From: Phyto melanocephala
Lineage: Eukaryota > Arthropoda > Insecta > Diptera > Rhinophoridae
Length of the DNA: 64,000 nt
NCBI GenBank assembly: GCA_941918925.1
Contig: OW799235.1
Span: forward strand, 36,354,701-36,418,700
Direction: 5' to 3'
Shown: in pieces, positions 1 to 11,747 of the stretch
How positions within the stretch are numbered: position 1 is the stretch's first letter
How the letters are laid out: each line of letters begins with the position of its first letter
Translations under genes and position numbers: made by a program
Notes under the pieces: model-generated
The model's input: only the letters and a program-made list of their open reading frames with translations
Databases searched by the model: none
Told to the model about the DNA's origin: nothing

Positions 1-479
1 TATGGTAAAAAAAGGAGGCAGTCGTGTTTATTTGCTTATATCCCGAAAAGCTGTAGGGCTGTAGTAGTGAATTTGAATAGCGATAAATTTATGTATATTG
101 TCAAGATATTGATACCACATACAGATCCGTTCAACCTATAGAAGCTTTTAAATTTTTTTTTTTTTTTAAATTTCAACGGAGAGACAAATATGGCTTCATC
201 GACTCCCCTAGTCAAAGGCTTTCAGAAAAAAGGACATTGAAAATGAATATTGGAAAAATTAAAAAGGAATTGATAAATTTATATATGTCATTGGCACTAC
301 GAGTGTAGGGTATAATAAAATTATTATTATATATTTTTCGAAACCATATATTTGCTCAGTTCACAAGCTGTGGTAGGAGTTGTACGTTGTAGTAGTTGTT
401 AACATTTTGGTAATAATTTCTACATTAATTTTTTGTTCAACACAATTTTAACTATGAATGTCGTATAAATACATTATAG
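1..479 (-). repeat. Degraded family A repeat (about 100-325) and flank
   Basis: From about 180 to 235 the sequence follows the interior of the family A repeat as it reads in reverse orientation at 34870-34940: the remains of the GTCY tract, then the words for 'cgactcc' and 'ctttcagaaaa'. Near 305 a 'gtagggtata' motif recalls the family's end. The copy is old and its borders are unclear. I see nothing coding in 1-479. Confidence 0.4.
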
Positions 480-750
480 CTGGGGGGTTATTATGTAATT
501 CGATTCAAATCGTAAATACATTCGAAAAGAATTTCCGATTCGAAAAGAAATTCTTTTTATATAGTACTTTCGAAACGTCTGCACAGTTGTATATACAATT
601 TTAAGGGAAAAACAAAATGATGCCAAGTTTTAATATGTAAAAACTTGGCAGCATTTTGCGTAGTTTTGTTCAAATGACAAAATTGACTACAAAAAATTTA
701 AAAATATACAAAGAAACAAAAAATATAAATATATAAATAAAAACGTAAAA

Positions 751-1124
751 ATGGATTGTTTTTTGTTGTGGGAAAGTGATGAAGAAGATGTTGTTCCAGA
801 AAGAGTTCAAAGAAAGTATATAAGAGATACATCGAAAATCACTGAAAATTCGTAAGTAATTTAATTTAAACAGAAAAGCGTGTATAAAAATGTTATTAAA
901 TAAAGAAAAATACTTTCAGGTTCGTGAAAAATTTTCGGCTTAGTAAAAACGCATTTATGTACGTACTGAATTCCATCAGCAGTGATTTAAAAGCACCACA
1001 AAGATCTACTGCCGTCCCTCCTGTTTTAAAATTGGCAGCCACCTTGAAATTTCTTGCGCAAGGTGGTTATCAACATCAGATTGGCCAAGACCAAATAAAA
1101 ACATTTATTGAAAGAGTAAAATAA
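751..1124 (+). pseudogene. Harbinger (HARBI1-type) transposase, N-terminal remnant, two exons
   Basis: A start codon at 751 opens an acidic N-terminus (MDCFLLWESDEED...). A splice donor gtaagt at 852 and an acceptor tttcag ending at 919 join in phase to exon 2, which reads FVKNFRLSKNAFMYVL and then KLAATLKFLAQGGYQ. The pattern FRLSK...F and K...LKFLAQGGYQHQIGQD is the N-terminal helical region of HARBI1-like DDE_4 transposases, which cut and paste the element with help from a Myb-like partner. After IGQDQ the frame runs only 8 residues to a stop at 1122-1124, so the whole catalytic domain (about 250 residues) is missing. The splice sites are my inference; the HARBI1 match is from recognised motifs. 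Confidence 0.75.
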
Positions 1125-1276
1125 TAATAATTCAGTGAAACTAATAGCTTCATATGTGAGAAAACTAAAAAACAAAATAATATAATAAAGAGACACATAA
1201 AAACTAATAATATAAACATAAAAATTGATAAAAGAATAAAACATTAAAATTCATAAAAAAGGCACATAGCAAAGCC

Positions 1277-1414
1277 TCAAACGTTTCTTTTGCTCTCTAA
1301 TTCAAATATTTTTCTTTTTAGTTCAAGCTTTTCAATTTTGCATTTCGTTCTTTCCAATTCATTTTTTAAAATATTCCCTTTAAACATGTTCAAAATCAAA
1401 GCAATTAAATCCAT
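1277..1414 (-). pseudogene. Myb/SANT-like accessory protein of Harbinger, C-terminal tail
   Basis: Read on the minus strand from an ATG at 1414-1412 this gives 45 residues rich in Lys, Glu and Leu (for example LKNELERTKCKIEKLELKRK) with heptad-like spacing, as in the C-terminal coiled coil of the Myb/SANT-like protein that Harbinger elements encode opposite the transposase. Position and orientation (convergent with the transposase) fit that role, but the DNA-binding part is gone. The assignment rests on context more than on sequence. Confidence 0.5.
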
Positions 1415-1748
1415 TTTTTTATTATTCAAATATAAAATTCATATACATACTTATATTTTAAAAGTTTTTATTTAACTTTTGTATATAAAATAATAATATG
1501 CACATGAATTTCCGCAAACAAAATGGCATTCGAAAGAAATACGTACGTTACTAACACTTTTGACTTTTGCTTTCGTACTACGTAGTTGCATTTTCGAAAG
1601 GGATTTTTTGTTTTCCGAAAGGGGGTAGAAAAAATCCCAAAATGTACGTACGTTCGGAAATAAATTTCCGAAAATCGTACTACATAATACAATTTTTACG
1701 AATTCGTATTTTTTTCGGTTCGAATCGAATTACATAATAACCCCCCTG

Positions 1749-2449
1749 GAAAGTATATTAAGAAGTCAATTTCTTACAACCTACGACTCTTACGACAGGT
1801 TGTGAATTGAGCGCTTGTTATTTAGAATAAAATATGTCGTAAATTCGGTATTCTTTGTTTGTACATTTGTACACTGGACGTACATTTTATTAGTTCATGC
1901 GAGCATGAATAGTTGTTTATTGTGCTTAGAATTTTTTACACTTAGTGGACACCCTATAGTGCATGTTTTCCAAATACACGTCTGTTATAATACTCACACA
2001 TACATATGTTTGTATGTCTTTAGTAAATTGCATGACAATGTGAATATTAGACTAAAGACTAAAAACAGCCAAAGACCATACAAATAGAATGCCATTTTAA
2101 ACCGTTAGTATTTAACAATTTTAAATCCAATAATGGTTTGTTGTACTTGTGTACTTGTTACATGTACAAAAAAGATTTAAATGAAATGCTTAATGTATCG
2201 CTGAAAAAATATATAAAAGTATGAGATATAATGGTAATAAATGAATTAACATATATTCAGAATCTATAAAGATTAGGTGCTTAGCTAAGGCGATATCTAA
2301 GATCTCTCAGATATTCTGTGTGCATTGAAATAAATGTGTTTCATTCATTTTTACACTTGGAATAATGACAATAACATGCTTACTGTGACTGTTATCTCTA
2401 ACAACAAGTGGTTTGCTTGAATTATATGATTGTGTTTAAAACATATCTA
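1749..2449. other. Unassigned AT-rich DNA
   Basis: No coding pattern, terminal repeats or known repeat recognised. The short open frames here have no protein-like character. Confidence 0.5.
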
Positions 2450-2649
2450 TCTATATATATAAAAGTTTTTTTTTTTTTTTTTTTTGCTTTCGAGCCGGTG
2501 GTGTGGAATCTTCATAGATACTAGTGGCCCGTGCCACAAGCATGTACGATTCGCCGTAGCGCCTACGTACTAAACCACACCCCCTCGATCATCGACGGAC
2601 ATCCCCACGGGACTGCCGCTAGGTATTACTTCGCGGGGGCCGTTGGCAT

Positions 2650-5628
2650 TTACGCCTCCTCCTCGTCGGACCGTCTAGCCCTTTCCAGCCTTCTTAGATC
2701 CTTAATTATCCGGGAGCACACTCCACTAAAGACCTCCCAGTTTTCCACGTCCTGACACATATGCCGAAGAAACTCCGATGGATTCGTCATACCCGAAGTC
2801 CACCCCATGTATCTAGGGCATCGGAATACGACATGTTCCGCATTTTCCGCCTCTTCTGGGCATTCTGGGCAGGTTTGGGAATTTTCATGGCCAACCCTGT
2901 GCAGATATTGCCTAAAAGCGCCATGGTTTGTCATATACTGTGTCAAGTAGAAGTTCACATCCCCAGCCTTCCTATCCATCCATACCGCAATATTAGGGAT
3001 GAGTTTATATATCCATCGCCCTTTAGTCGATGTATCCCACCTTCTCTGCCATTCTCTGATTGAAAACGATCTTTCCTCTCTCTTAACTGCAGCTAAACTT
3101 ATTACTGCCTGGCCTGTCGTTCGCCTATTGTAGACTCTCTGGATCTCCGCCGCCAGTATGTCTATTGGAATCATTGCCGCTATGACACAAGCCGCGTCGT
3201 CCGATACCGTCTTAAAGGCACTTATTGTCCTGAGCGCGCATAGTCTATGAACCGAGGACATTTTTCTTCTATACTCCTTTATCTTTAGAGCCTGTGCCCA
3301 AACAGGGGCTGCGTAAAGCAATGTGGAATTGGTAACCGTAGCCAAAAGCCTCCTTCTTGGACCCTTTGGTCCTCCAATATTAGGTAGTATTCTAGCAATA
3401 CTCCTTTGAATCATTGCGGCCTTCGCGCACGCGTATTCAATATGAGGCCCAAATTTAAGTCTGTTATCCATCATGACCCCAAGATATTTGATTGCCGGTT
3501 TAGAACATATCTCCTGGTTTCCCACCTTCACCTTCATAAATTCCACTTTTTTCCTACTTGTAATAAGTACTGCTTCAGTCTTCTGTTCTGCCAGGTTCAG
3601 ATTCGCCGAATCTAGCCATCTCTGGATCCTCACAATTGCATCGTTTATAGCCGATTCTAATTCCACAATATGTTTCGCTACACTGACAATCACTATGTCA
3701 TCCGCGAACCCGATTATCCTTGTCGAGCTCGGTAGTTGTGTTCTAAGAACTCCGTCATACATGATATTCCATAGTAGTGGACCAAGAACCGATCCCTGTG
3801 GAACACCTGAACTAACATCATACATCCGTGGCCCATCGTCCGTTGCGTAGATCAGTTTCCTATTCGAAAAGTAACTATTCACTATTCTAATCAGGTACTT
3901 CGGTGTGTTCAGTCTCTCTAGAGCTGCCATTATGAAATCCCAACTGGCAGAGTTAAACGCGTTTCTAATGTCAAGCGTGACAACACCACAGTATTCTTTT
4001 GTCCCCCATCTCCAACGTTCTCCTGCTATTGCGCCCGCAGCTGTATCTACTACCCTTTTTATGGCGTCAATCGTGGAGCGTGATTTTCTGAATCCGAATT
4101 ATGTCTCGGAGAGTCCATTCTCTCTCTCGACGATGTCCATGAGTCTGTTGTAGATCACCTTTTCCAGTGCTTTGCCCAGTGTATCAAGAAGGCAGATAGG
4201 GCGATAAGATGAAGGGTCGCCAGCTGGTTTGTTCCCTTTCGGAAGCAACACTAGTCTCTGTCTCTTCCATTGGTCCGGGAAAATACCCTCACTAAGGCAA
4301 CCTTGCATAATTCTCCTGAACAAGCACGGTCGTCGCTGTATTGCGGCTTTAATGGCTTTGTTGGGAACTCCGTCCGGGCCAGGTGCCCGGTTATCCCCAA
4401 TTTCCCTACCTATCTTGAGAATCTCTTCCTCCGTGACAGGGGGAATATTGCAGTCCGTGAATCTGCTGTCGACGTATACCCAATTGTTCTCCCGCTGTGG
4501 AAACAGGTGCGATACAATGCCCAGTAGGAGTGTTGGGCATGTTATCTGGGGAGCCGCTTGGCATTTAAGCTTCCTCATTACCACCTTATATGCCGTACCC
4601 CAAGGGTTTGCATCTGCCTCCTCGCAGAGGAGCTTGAAGCTTTCTCCTTTGCTCTTCTTAATTGCAGTTTTGAGTTTCTTCCTAAGTTCCCTGAATTCCT
4701 CAATCCTCTGAGTGTGGTAGCTTTTCCCTCTTGATCGCTGTACCTTGCGCCTCGATCTAAGGCATTCCAATCTGAGGCTTCGTATCTCCTCATTCCACCA
4801 ATAGCATGGAGAACCAAATCTGTTCGGCTTACGTTGTGGCATTGACGCATCGCAAGCTCTTTCTATTAACCGGCATAGTTGCACTGACGCTATCTGCACT
4901 GGACCTTCCTCGATCTCCTCGTCCATTATTGAATCATTAAATGTTTCCACGTCGAAACGTGAATCCTTCCACTTTGGACCCGTTGTAGGCTTAGTATGTC
5001 GCCCACGGCCACTGCATCCTGAGATTACGAACATTACCGCCTGGTGATCACTGTAAGTGAAATCTTCGCTAACCCACCACTTCGTCCTTGGAGTTAGCGA
5101 GCTGCTGACAAACGTAATGTCGATGATAGAGCTCCGACCGGCTTTCCTGAAGGTCTGGCTCCTTCCATTGTTAGCCACGTCTACATCCAGGGGTGCAAAT
5201 GCCTCCAGGAGGCTCCGTCCTCTTCTGTTTGTCGATTGGCTGCCCCATTCCGTCGCCCATGCATTGAAGTCACCAGCTATTACAAGTGGGGACTTCCCAA
5301 CTGCATCATTCACAAGTTCCTGCAACATAGATTCATATTCTTCATGGGACCAACTCGGTGGAGCATAACAGCTGTAGAAGAATATGTCCTTTATCCTTGC
5401 TCGAGTAAAGCCTTTTCTTTTATCTCCAAAGTTCTGAAAAGCATGTTTGCCACATGCACATATTGCAGCTTTCGAACTTTGGTCGCTTGTCCAAACATTG
5501 CTACTTCTTACTCCATATGGCTCGCTTATTATCGCAACATCTATTTGCTTTTCTCTTACTGATTGTGACAGTAGGTCGTTTGCCAATTCGCAATGGTTGA
5601 GGTTTATCTGCATGATCCTTAGCTCCAT
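2650..5628 (-). pseudogene. LINE ORF2: endonuclease and reverse transcriptase, one nonsense codon
   Basis: Translation from the ATG at 5628, two bases after the ORF1 stop, gives 992 codons broken once. Residues 1 to about 215 are an APE-type endonuclease (QINLNHCE, SEPYG, VIAGDFNAW, then SDHQA near 196). The reverse transcriptase starts with APGPDGVPN near 416 and has the catalytic FADD box near 643. A C-terminal zinc knuckle (CPEC...H...C) lies near 919. The protein would nick target DNA and prime reverse transcription of the element RNA from the nick. A TAA at 4099-4101 (codon 510), between SET and FGFRKS, cuts the RT; the frame is otherwise open to the stop at 2650-2652. R1 clade is my best placement; LOA is the alternative. 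Confidence 0.85.
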
Positions 5629-5630
5629 AT

Positions 5631-7075
5631 TTATTTCCTAGTTTCGAGAGCTCTCCTGAATACCGGACATCTACTGCTTCCAGCAATGTGGGCTGAGTCG
5701 CCTGTATTATTGTTCTTGCAGAACATGCATACGGGATTTTCCTCACATGTCTTAGCCATGTGCCCTTCCTTACCGCATCTCCTGCACATCTTCGATCTAT
5801 CCATAGCATTTTCGCACTTGACCGCCAAATGCCCGAATTCGAGGCATCTAAAACATTTTAGGAGGCTCTTTTCCTCCCTTATACGCCATATTGCCCAATT
5901 TGTAGCGACTTTCCCCATTTTCAGAAGCATTTCGGCTCTGTCTACTGGCAAACTAATTTTGGCGATCTGTGTTCCACCGTATGCACTTCTAAGTCTAAGC
6001 ATCTCTACCGGGTCAGAGTCTCTTAGCTTTAGTTGCGCCCTAATTGTCCTAACTACCTCCTCCTTCGTCGTTACTTCATCGATATCTCTGATCTCTATAA
6101 CTTTTCTCGGTTTCAGACTCCTTACAGACGCCTGGCCATTTAAACTCTGACCGATAGCCTCCTTTTACTCGTCTGTCCGCTCGCCCGTATTTCGCAGTTG
6201 GAGTAATAGGTTACCATTATTGGTTCTCCTAATCCTGGATACTGCCTGACCTAGTTCGTTGAGATTAGGATCGGCCTTCACTTTACGCAGGATGTCGGCG
6301 TAGGAACTATTCCCTACAGCCTCTATTACAATCGCGTCGGGTTTCGTCCTTACCCTATTGCGATTCCCGTTTGACTTCTTTGTCTTCGCCTTAGACTTTA
6401 CCACTTTCCAACCATCATTCTCCTGTATATTGGCGGTTTCCTCCGGTTTTGCTTCCTCGCATTTCTTGCCTTCGTAGACTTTCTTTGCCATAGGTTCCTT
6501 TGGTGCTCCCTCCGGTTTCCCCTCTGGTTTCCTCTTGGGCTCTTTTCTCCTTAACCATGGCGAGGTTTGAGAGGATTTTGAGCTTCTGATGACCTCTTTC
6601 GCCTTTTCGTCATGGTTTTTATCGCCGATAGCTCGTACAAGGCCTTAATGCTCTCTATAGCATCCCGCATAGGTTGATGAATCGAACGCCTTTTCCCATC
6701 TTCCAGCATGTCCACTAAATTCCGGATGCAGACGCCGAGTCTACAGAATGCTGTGGTTTCCATATTCGGGTTTACTGCCGTCTCATTGGATCCAGTCTTC
6801 TCGTGCTGAGGTGATCTGCGCACTTTCGAATTTCGGGCAAAGGGGTTGACTGTTACCAAATGGTCACCCTTGCCGCCATCTAGTCCCCTTCCACTAGAAC
6901 CGTTATCATTTATGCTTGTAGCATTATCTGCCAATCCAGCCAAGCCTACCGGAATAGCATTGCAGTCGCTTGATATCGACGCCCGGGAGCCTGCTTGCCC
7001 ACCCCTCGCGGCCGCCGACACTGGGGTATTAGTCCCCTGTGTAGTAACTTCATTTATTTTATTCAACCTTTCCAT
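5631..7075 (-). pseudogene. LINE ORF1: gag-like protein with CCHC knuckles, broken
   Basis: The likely start is the ATG at 7075 (MERLNKINEV). A Ser/Gly-rich N-terminus leads to a stop at 6551-6553; the continuing product is in another frame from about 6590 down (KPEGKPEGAPKEP...), so one frameshift lies there. In that frame a TAA at 6165-6167 interrupts the chain, after which it reads on to three cysteine knuckles (CFRCLEFGHLAVKC, CRRCGKEGHMAKTC, then CMFCKNN...H...C) and the stop at 5631-5633. In R1-like LINEs this protein binds element RNA. It ends directly before ORF2, as usual for the group. Confidence 0.8.
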
Positions 7076-7329
7076 CTTTGTTTTATTATTCGGGGATCCT
7101 ACCCCTAGCGTTTTTCGCCTCCCGCCAGGACACAAAGAACAGCCGCTCCTAACATGGAGACAGACGCTGACCAGGAAGCCGCCCAATGTGGGTCAGACGC
7201 TCCTGGATTTGGATATAAAAGTGAAACTCTGTGTGTGTGTGTGTGTGTTAGCTATAGACTCCGAAACTGTAAAACCGATCGGGCTCAAACTTTGGTAAGT
7301 TGTTGTACACATACCAGGGAGTGTTTATG

Positions 7330-7985
7330 GGTGAAAAAAAAAGGGCGGTGCCACGCCCATAAAAATTAGTTATCATTTTTAGCTACTTGCACTTGACCGA
7401 TTTTTCTGAAACTTTGCACACATATCGAGCTGTCATGACTAAATAATTTCGTGATAAGAAAAGTGGGCGGGGCCACGCCCCTAAAAAAGTTTTAATTTTG
7501 AGGTACTTGCACTGGACCGATTTTTATGAAACCTTGCACATATACTAAGCTGTCACAACCATATAATTTCGTGACTAGAAAAGTGGGCAGGGCCACGCCC
7601 ATAAAAAAAGGTTATAATTTTGAGTTACTTGCACCAGACCGCTTTTTCTGAAACTTTGCACACATATTGAGCTGTCATAGCTAAATAATTTCGTGATTAG
7701 AAAAGTGGGCAGTGCCACGCCCATAAAAAAAGGTATCATTTTGAGGTACTTACACTGGACCGATTATTCTGAAACTTTCCACACATATTGAGCTGTTATG
7801 ACTTTACAATTTCCTGACTAAAAAAGTGGGCAGGGCCACGCCCATAAAAACAATTATAATTTTGAGGTACTTGCACTGGTCCGATTCTTCTGAAACTTTG
7901 CACACATATTGAGCTGTTACGACTTTACAATTTCGTGATTAGAAAAGTGGGCAATGCCACGCCCATAAAAAATTATAATTTTTAG
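7330..7985 (+). repeat. Tandem units of about 121 bp inside H1 copy 1
   Basis: Six units share the words gtgggc, gccacgccc, acttgcac, ctgaaactttgcacaca and gagctgtca. The word gccacgccc or its variant recurs at 7350, 7472, 7592, 7714, 7835 and 7956, a period of 120-122 bp. Other H1 copies carry four to six such units. Confidence 0.85.
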
Positions 7986-8189
7986 GTTTTTGCACTTGAT
8001 ATTCAATTAAAATTCAGAATGCATTTTGATTCATTAAGGGGCGTAGCAACGCGCGCCGGGTTTGGCTAGTATCTTATAACCATTATATTAAAGTATCATG
8101 AACATCTTATGACTAGAAGTAAACAGTAATAATTTTTGATCCACAAAATCATATCACTGCATTAAAAAATTTTTATTTATTTATTCTAT

Positions 8190-8600
8190 GGAAACTTGCA
8201 GACTTTTAACAATAGTACATTACATTTACCTAGAATTGTAAAGAAAAATTTGTATAGTTAACGATCCAGAAGGTGTTTCCCCAGAAATTGCTTAAATCGG
8301 TGAATTATTAAAAAAAATTTAAAACGTTCTAAAACCGACAGAATTAAATTTACAATTCTGAAGTTTTTCAAATATTGGCTATTGGTTATTATTATTGATA
8401 TTAAGTAAAATTAAGGTGAGACGTCTAGTTTAACGCCCACATCCTATATAACGGTTGTTCTGAAATTCATATATTTTCTCTATGGAAATGTATTTCGAGG
8501 AATAATGGACTCTATATTGCAATATCTAAGCTGTATACATAATAAGTTCTTCAACGCCGACTCCTAAGGATTGCGGTAAAATGCAGTGGGTGGTTCATGG
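8190..8600 (+). repeat. Degraded family B fragment
   Basis: The stretch follows 61140-61700 and 52750-52940 in order: 'ccccagaaattgcttaaat', 'aaaaccgacagaatta', 'aacgcccacatcctatataa', then 'atatctaagctgtat'. It lacks both family ends. Confidence 0.6.
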
Positions 8601-10806
8601 ACAACCCAGTTCAATTAAACGATTCAGTTGATTGAACTTAAATACCAAGTTCGATATTTTATTTCAAGTTAACTGTTAGTTGAATTTTTTAACTTTACAA
8701 TAAAATTAACTATATGTACGAAATGAACTAAAAGTTTGTTCCTTTTTTACATTTTTTCTGATAACAGTATAGTGATGCCATAAAATTTGTTAAGCGTGTT
8801 TTGATTAAAAATTAATTTTTCTTGGTATCTCTGCAGTATAGATACAATTTTAATATTGTTTTCTGATTTTTTCTTTATTTTTGTTTAATCTTACTTTAAT
8901 TTTTCTTGTGTAGCAAGTATTTATTATATTTGCCTCTTTATACTACTTGTGCTTAATAGTAAAGCATGCAATTAAAAACATCACAAATAGTTTAAAATAA
9001 AAAAAACTATTGTATTAATGGATGAGCTAGTTCATTTTTTTGAACTAATAACTTAAATGACCGATGACTAAAATAAACTATTTGCGATTAAATTTGAGAA
9101 AATGAATTAATGAAAAAAATTAACTTAAACAAAGAATGTGTTACTTTCTTTTGATATAAAGAGTTTGATTAAATGAAAATAAGAAGAATTTGACACAACC
9201 AAATATGTACATATAATATTCCAAGGAGGACTGCGCAATTTAGATTGTGAAACCTTAGATATGGCTGTGTTAAAAACACTGATGAAGAATTGGGTAAAAT
9301 TTATTTATTATAACTAAAATCTAAATCATTGCAACAGCTTGAGATCTGATTTGTACAATCAATTTGTAACAGTTGTGAATGCAATTCTTTATAGATTGTA
9401 AATTTAAAATTAAGGAGTTTCTATCGTTTGTTTGAAGGTGATAGAAATATAAGTAAGTCAGTTCAAATGTTGGGTTGTAGAATTCGTCTGTACAAGAAAT
9501 TGGACGATAACGCTTAATGGAGAAGTAGCAGGCTCATTAACAAAAAAAGTCTAACCTCTTCCCAGCACATTTTGGATTCAATTGATTTCGAAACGACTAC
9601 TCTGAGATAATTTGTTATTAGAAAGTTCAGAAAAATCTTAGAAAAGAGAGGAAATAAAAACATGGAAGTCAGAAAGTTTATTCAAAGACACGGATGGCAT
9701 TAAAATCATCACAAGAAAGAACTAAATAGGATAAATTTAATTTGTTTCATATTACTTCAATAGTATTAATATGATCAGCGTAAACAGAATATGGTTAATT
9801 TGGTAAAATGTATACAAAGTTTTAAATTATAATAAGTATGATCTCACATAACTTTTAAATTATAACATATAAACTGCCAGCTGTTTTTTTTTTGTAGAGA
9901 CAATATGACATTGTGCCTGGTACCATGACCATATCGAATTTTTCATGAAAAGAAAACCTTAAATTATAAATTTCTAAGTAGCACTTGCTTATCGTAATGA
10001 AATTAATGTTAAAACAAAAGTGCTTAAATTTAGTTTAAGTTATTAACTACTATAGAGAATCTAATATAACCGCCGTGATCATTTCCTTACCATGGATTTA
10101 TTCTGTGTGTACTTTCATTTAGATTTATTCAATAGTTGTAGCACAATCATAGAACAAGAGTTTTATTGTGCAGTGCGCTTAAAGTGTTTCCACCGTTGGC
10201 TTTAATATGGTTAAATAAAATGTAAATGTTTTTCAACTTATTAAATGTAGAAAACTCCCTTCTAACCAGTATAGGTGTGACACTTCCTAGAAATTGAATA
10301 TTGTATACTATAGTTATTAGCATTTGAATAAATACCAACACATTTCTAATTTCTTGGAAATTTTTTAGGATGGAAAAGGTATATGAAGTACCTTCCACCA
10401 CCAATCTAGCATATAATCCTTTTTAACTGAATTCAATAGTTTTTTATTTAATACTAAATTTTCTTACACACATGAATTTCGTTTCAGGAGATTGTAAGTA
10501 ACACTTTCTGGTTTGTGGTGACTGATAAAAAAAAAAGATAAATGCAAACGGTGACCACAGTCTGTATAAACAAGAATACAAAGAAAATATAATGATGCAA
10601 GAAAACAAAGAAAAGAATAAGAAATAAAGAATCATGGGTGTTTGTTGCCAAGATCGAGTAAATATCAGTTTTACTTTTTTTAGTTATGTACCCTATACAA
10701 GCATAAAAATACTTAAGACAATGTTTGTAACATTGATTCATCCAAATGATTAGTATTGTTGAAGATCTTTCGTAAGTGATTAAAATATGATAGTATTCAG
10801 CACAAG
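8601..10806. other. Unassigned AT-rich DNA
   Basis: No feature supported. Around 8630-8700 and 9010-9060 there are related 'gttcaattaaac...gaact' phrases that could be remains of an inverted-repeat element, but I could not define ends. No coding sequence seen. Confidence 0.4.
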
Positions 10807-10808
10807 TA

Positions 10809-11583
10809 GGGTTGCCATCCGTCCTCTTTTCCCCGGCCAACGTCCTCTTTTCTAGGGCATCCGGGGCAGTCCTACTTCTTTTTTAGAAAATATCCGAGGT
10901 TGTCCGGCTTTTTGCACCTTCTCTGAAGTTTTTTTCCTACATTTAAACTTTAAATCACAGGTCACAAAATGTATAAAAAAAGATTTAGGTGCTCGTACAA
11001 TTCGTTTTGAAAAAGTAAAATTTTAAAACTTCTCTTTGTACAAAATTAGTTTTATATCCCTAATTGTCGCTATTTATCGAAGTGGCCTATTTTATCTTGT
11101 CTTTTATTTTAAAAAAGTTCGGCAAAGCGGTCTGCTTGTCAGCTGTGTGTTTTTCCAGATATAGAAGAAAGTCTTGAACAAAAAATATAGTACGGGTATA
11201 TATTTTTGATATGGATTGCCTAGAGTTTTACAAATATTTGAAGAGATGCGATGGTAATATATTGGCTCAAATTGGAAGTGTTGAAAAATATATGTAAAAT
11301 TTTTAAAAGTTTACATTCCCGATATTGAATGCAATGAATTTTTGTTGTTTTTTTTTTGGTTTTTTTGTTTTTATTTTCAACCATTAAATCAGAATGATAT
11401 GTTAAGTTTGTATTTTTGTAAAAATTTTTTTCGTAAAAACAAATTTTGTTTTTGTATTTTAAATTGCGTCGTAAATTTTATGATATTTATTATTTTTTTT
11501 TTAAATGTGTCCTCTTTTTTTTGGCAAATGTCCTATATTTTTATGCTGGCGTCCTCTTTGTTTTAAATAGAAATGGCAACCCT
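10809..11583. mobile_element. DNA transposon relic with short TIRs and TA flanks
   Basis: The ends are GGGTTGCCAT at 10809-10818 and its complement ATGGCAACCC at 11574-11583, each flanked by TA (10807-10808 and 11584-11585). The motif gtcctctttt occurs twice near the left end and again, in the same direction, near the right end. No transposase is recognisable. TA flanks suggest the Tc1/mariner group, but a TIR of only 10 bp leaves this uncertain. Confidence 0.5.
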
Positions 11584-11747
11584 AAGCTTATATGTGAAAA
11601 GAAATCAGTATAGTGGAAAGTTGTAGTAATTTTTAAAGCATTGAAATTAAGATACGAGCGCTACGAAAGTTTTTTTTTAAATAAAACTAAAACGGTTTTG
11701 GGATATCAATGAAATTCTTTACTCCTGTGAAAGTACGTTCGATGCCA

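Larger units (their letters stand above)
483..1745 (+). mobile_element. PIF/Harbinger DNA transposon, internally deleted
   Basis: Terminal inverted repeats are visible: the left end begins GGGGGTTATTATGTAATTCG and the reverse complement of the right end begins with the same 20 bases, extending imperfectly beyond. The element is flanked by the 3-bp direct repeat CTG (480-482 and 1746-1748), which fits the CWG/TWA target duplications known for PIF/Harbinger. Inside are a truncated transposase on the plus strand and the tail of a Myb-like protein on the minus strand, facing each other. At 1263 bp it is much shorter than an autonomous element (usually several kb), so it is a deletion derivative. 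Confidence 0.85.
2467..7212 (-). mobile_element. R1-like non-LTR retrotransposon (LINE), near full length
   Basis: Minus-strand element with a poly-A tail (poly-T at 2467-2485), ORF2 and ORF1, and a short 5' leader above 7075. The direct repeat atataaaagt occurs on both sides (2457-2466 and 7213-7222), a target-site duplication inside the 5' end of Helitron-like copy 1. GC content is clearly higher than in the surroundings. ORF order (CCHC gag, then APE-type endonuclease plus RT plus C-terminal zinc knuckle) is that of the R1/LOA group. It is not in rDNA. ORF1 carries a frameshift and a stop, and ORF2 one stop, so the copy is inactive. Confidence 0.88.
2450..8069 (+). mobile_element. Helitron-like element H1, copy 1, split by a LINE
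   Basis: The 5' piece is 2450-2466 (TCTATATATATAAAAG) and the 3' piece runs from 7213 to 8069; between them sits the R1-like LINE. The element starts TC, carries (GT)9 from 7231, then a conserved stretch, six tandem units of about 121 bp, and ends with the palindrome GCGTAGCAACGC followed by CGCGCCGGGTTTGGCTAG. The flanks are A before TC (2449) and T after CTAG (8070), which is the A|T insertion rule of Helitrons (5' TC, 3' hairpin, CTRR). No Rep/helicase gene is present, so it is non-autonomous. Family assignment is inferred from the termini. Confidence 0.75.

Noticed and set aside
924..1124. Independent gene starting at 924
   Set aside because: The triplet at 924 is GTG and lies just after a splice acceptor; the frame joins the exon starting at 751.
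6846..7298. Plus-strand frame opposite LINE ORF1
   Set aside because: Shadow of the minus-strand gag-like gene; no motif of its own.
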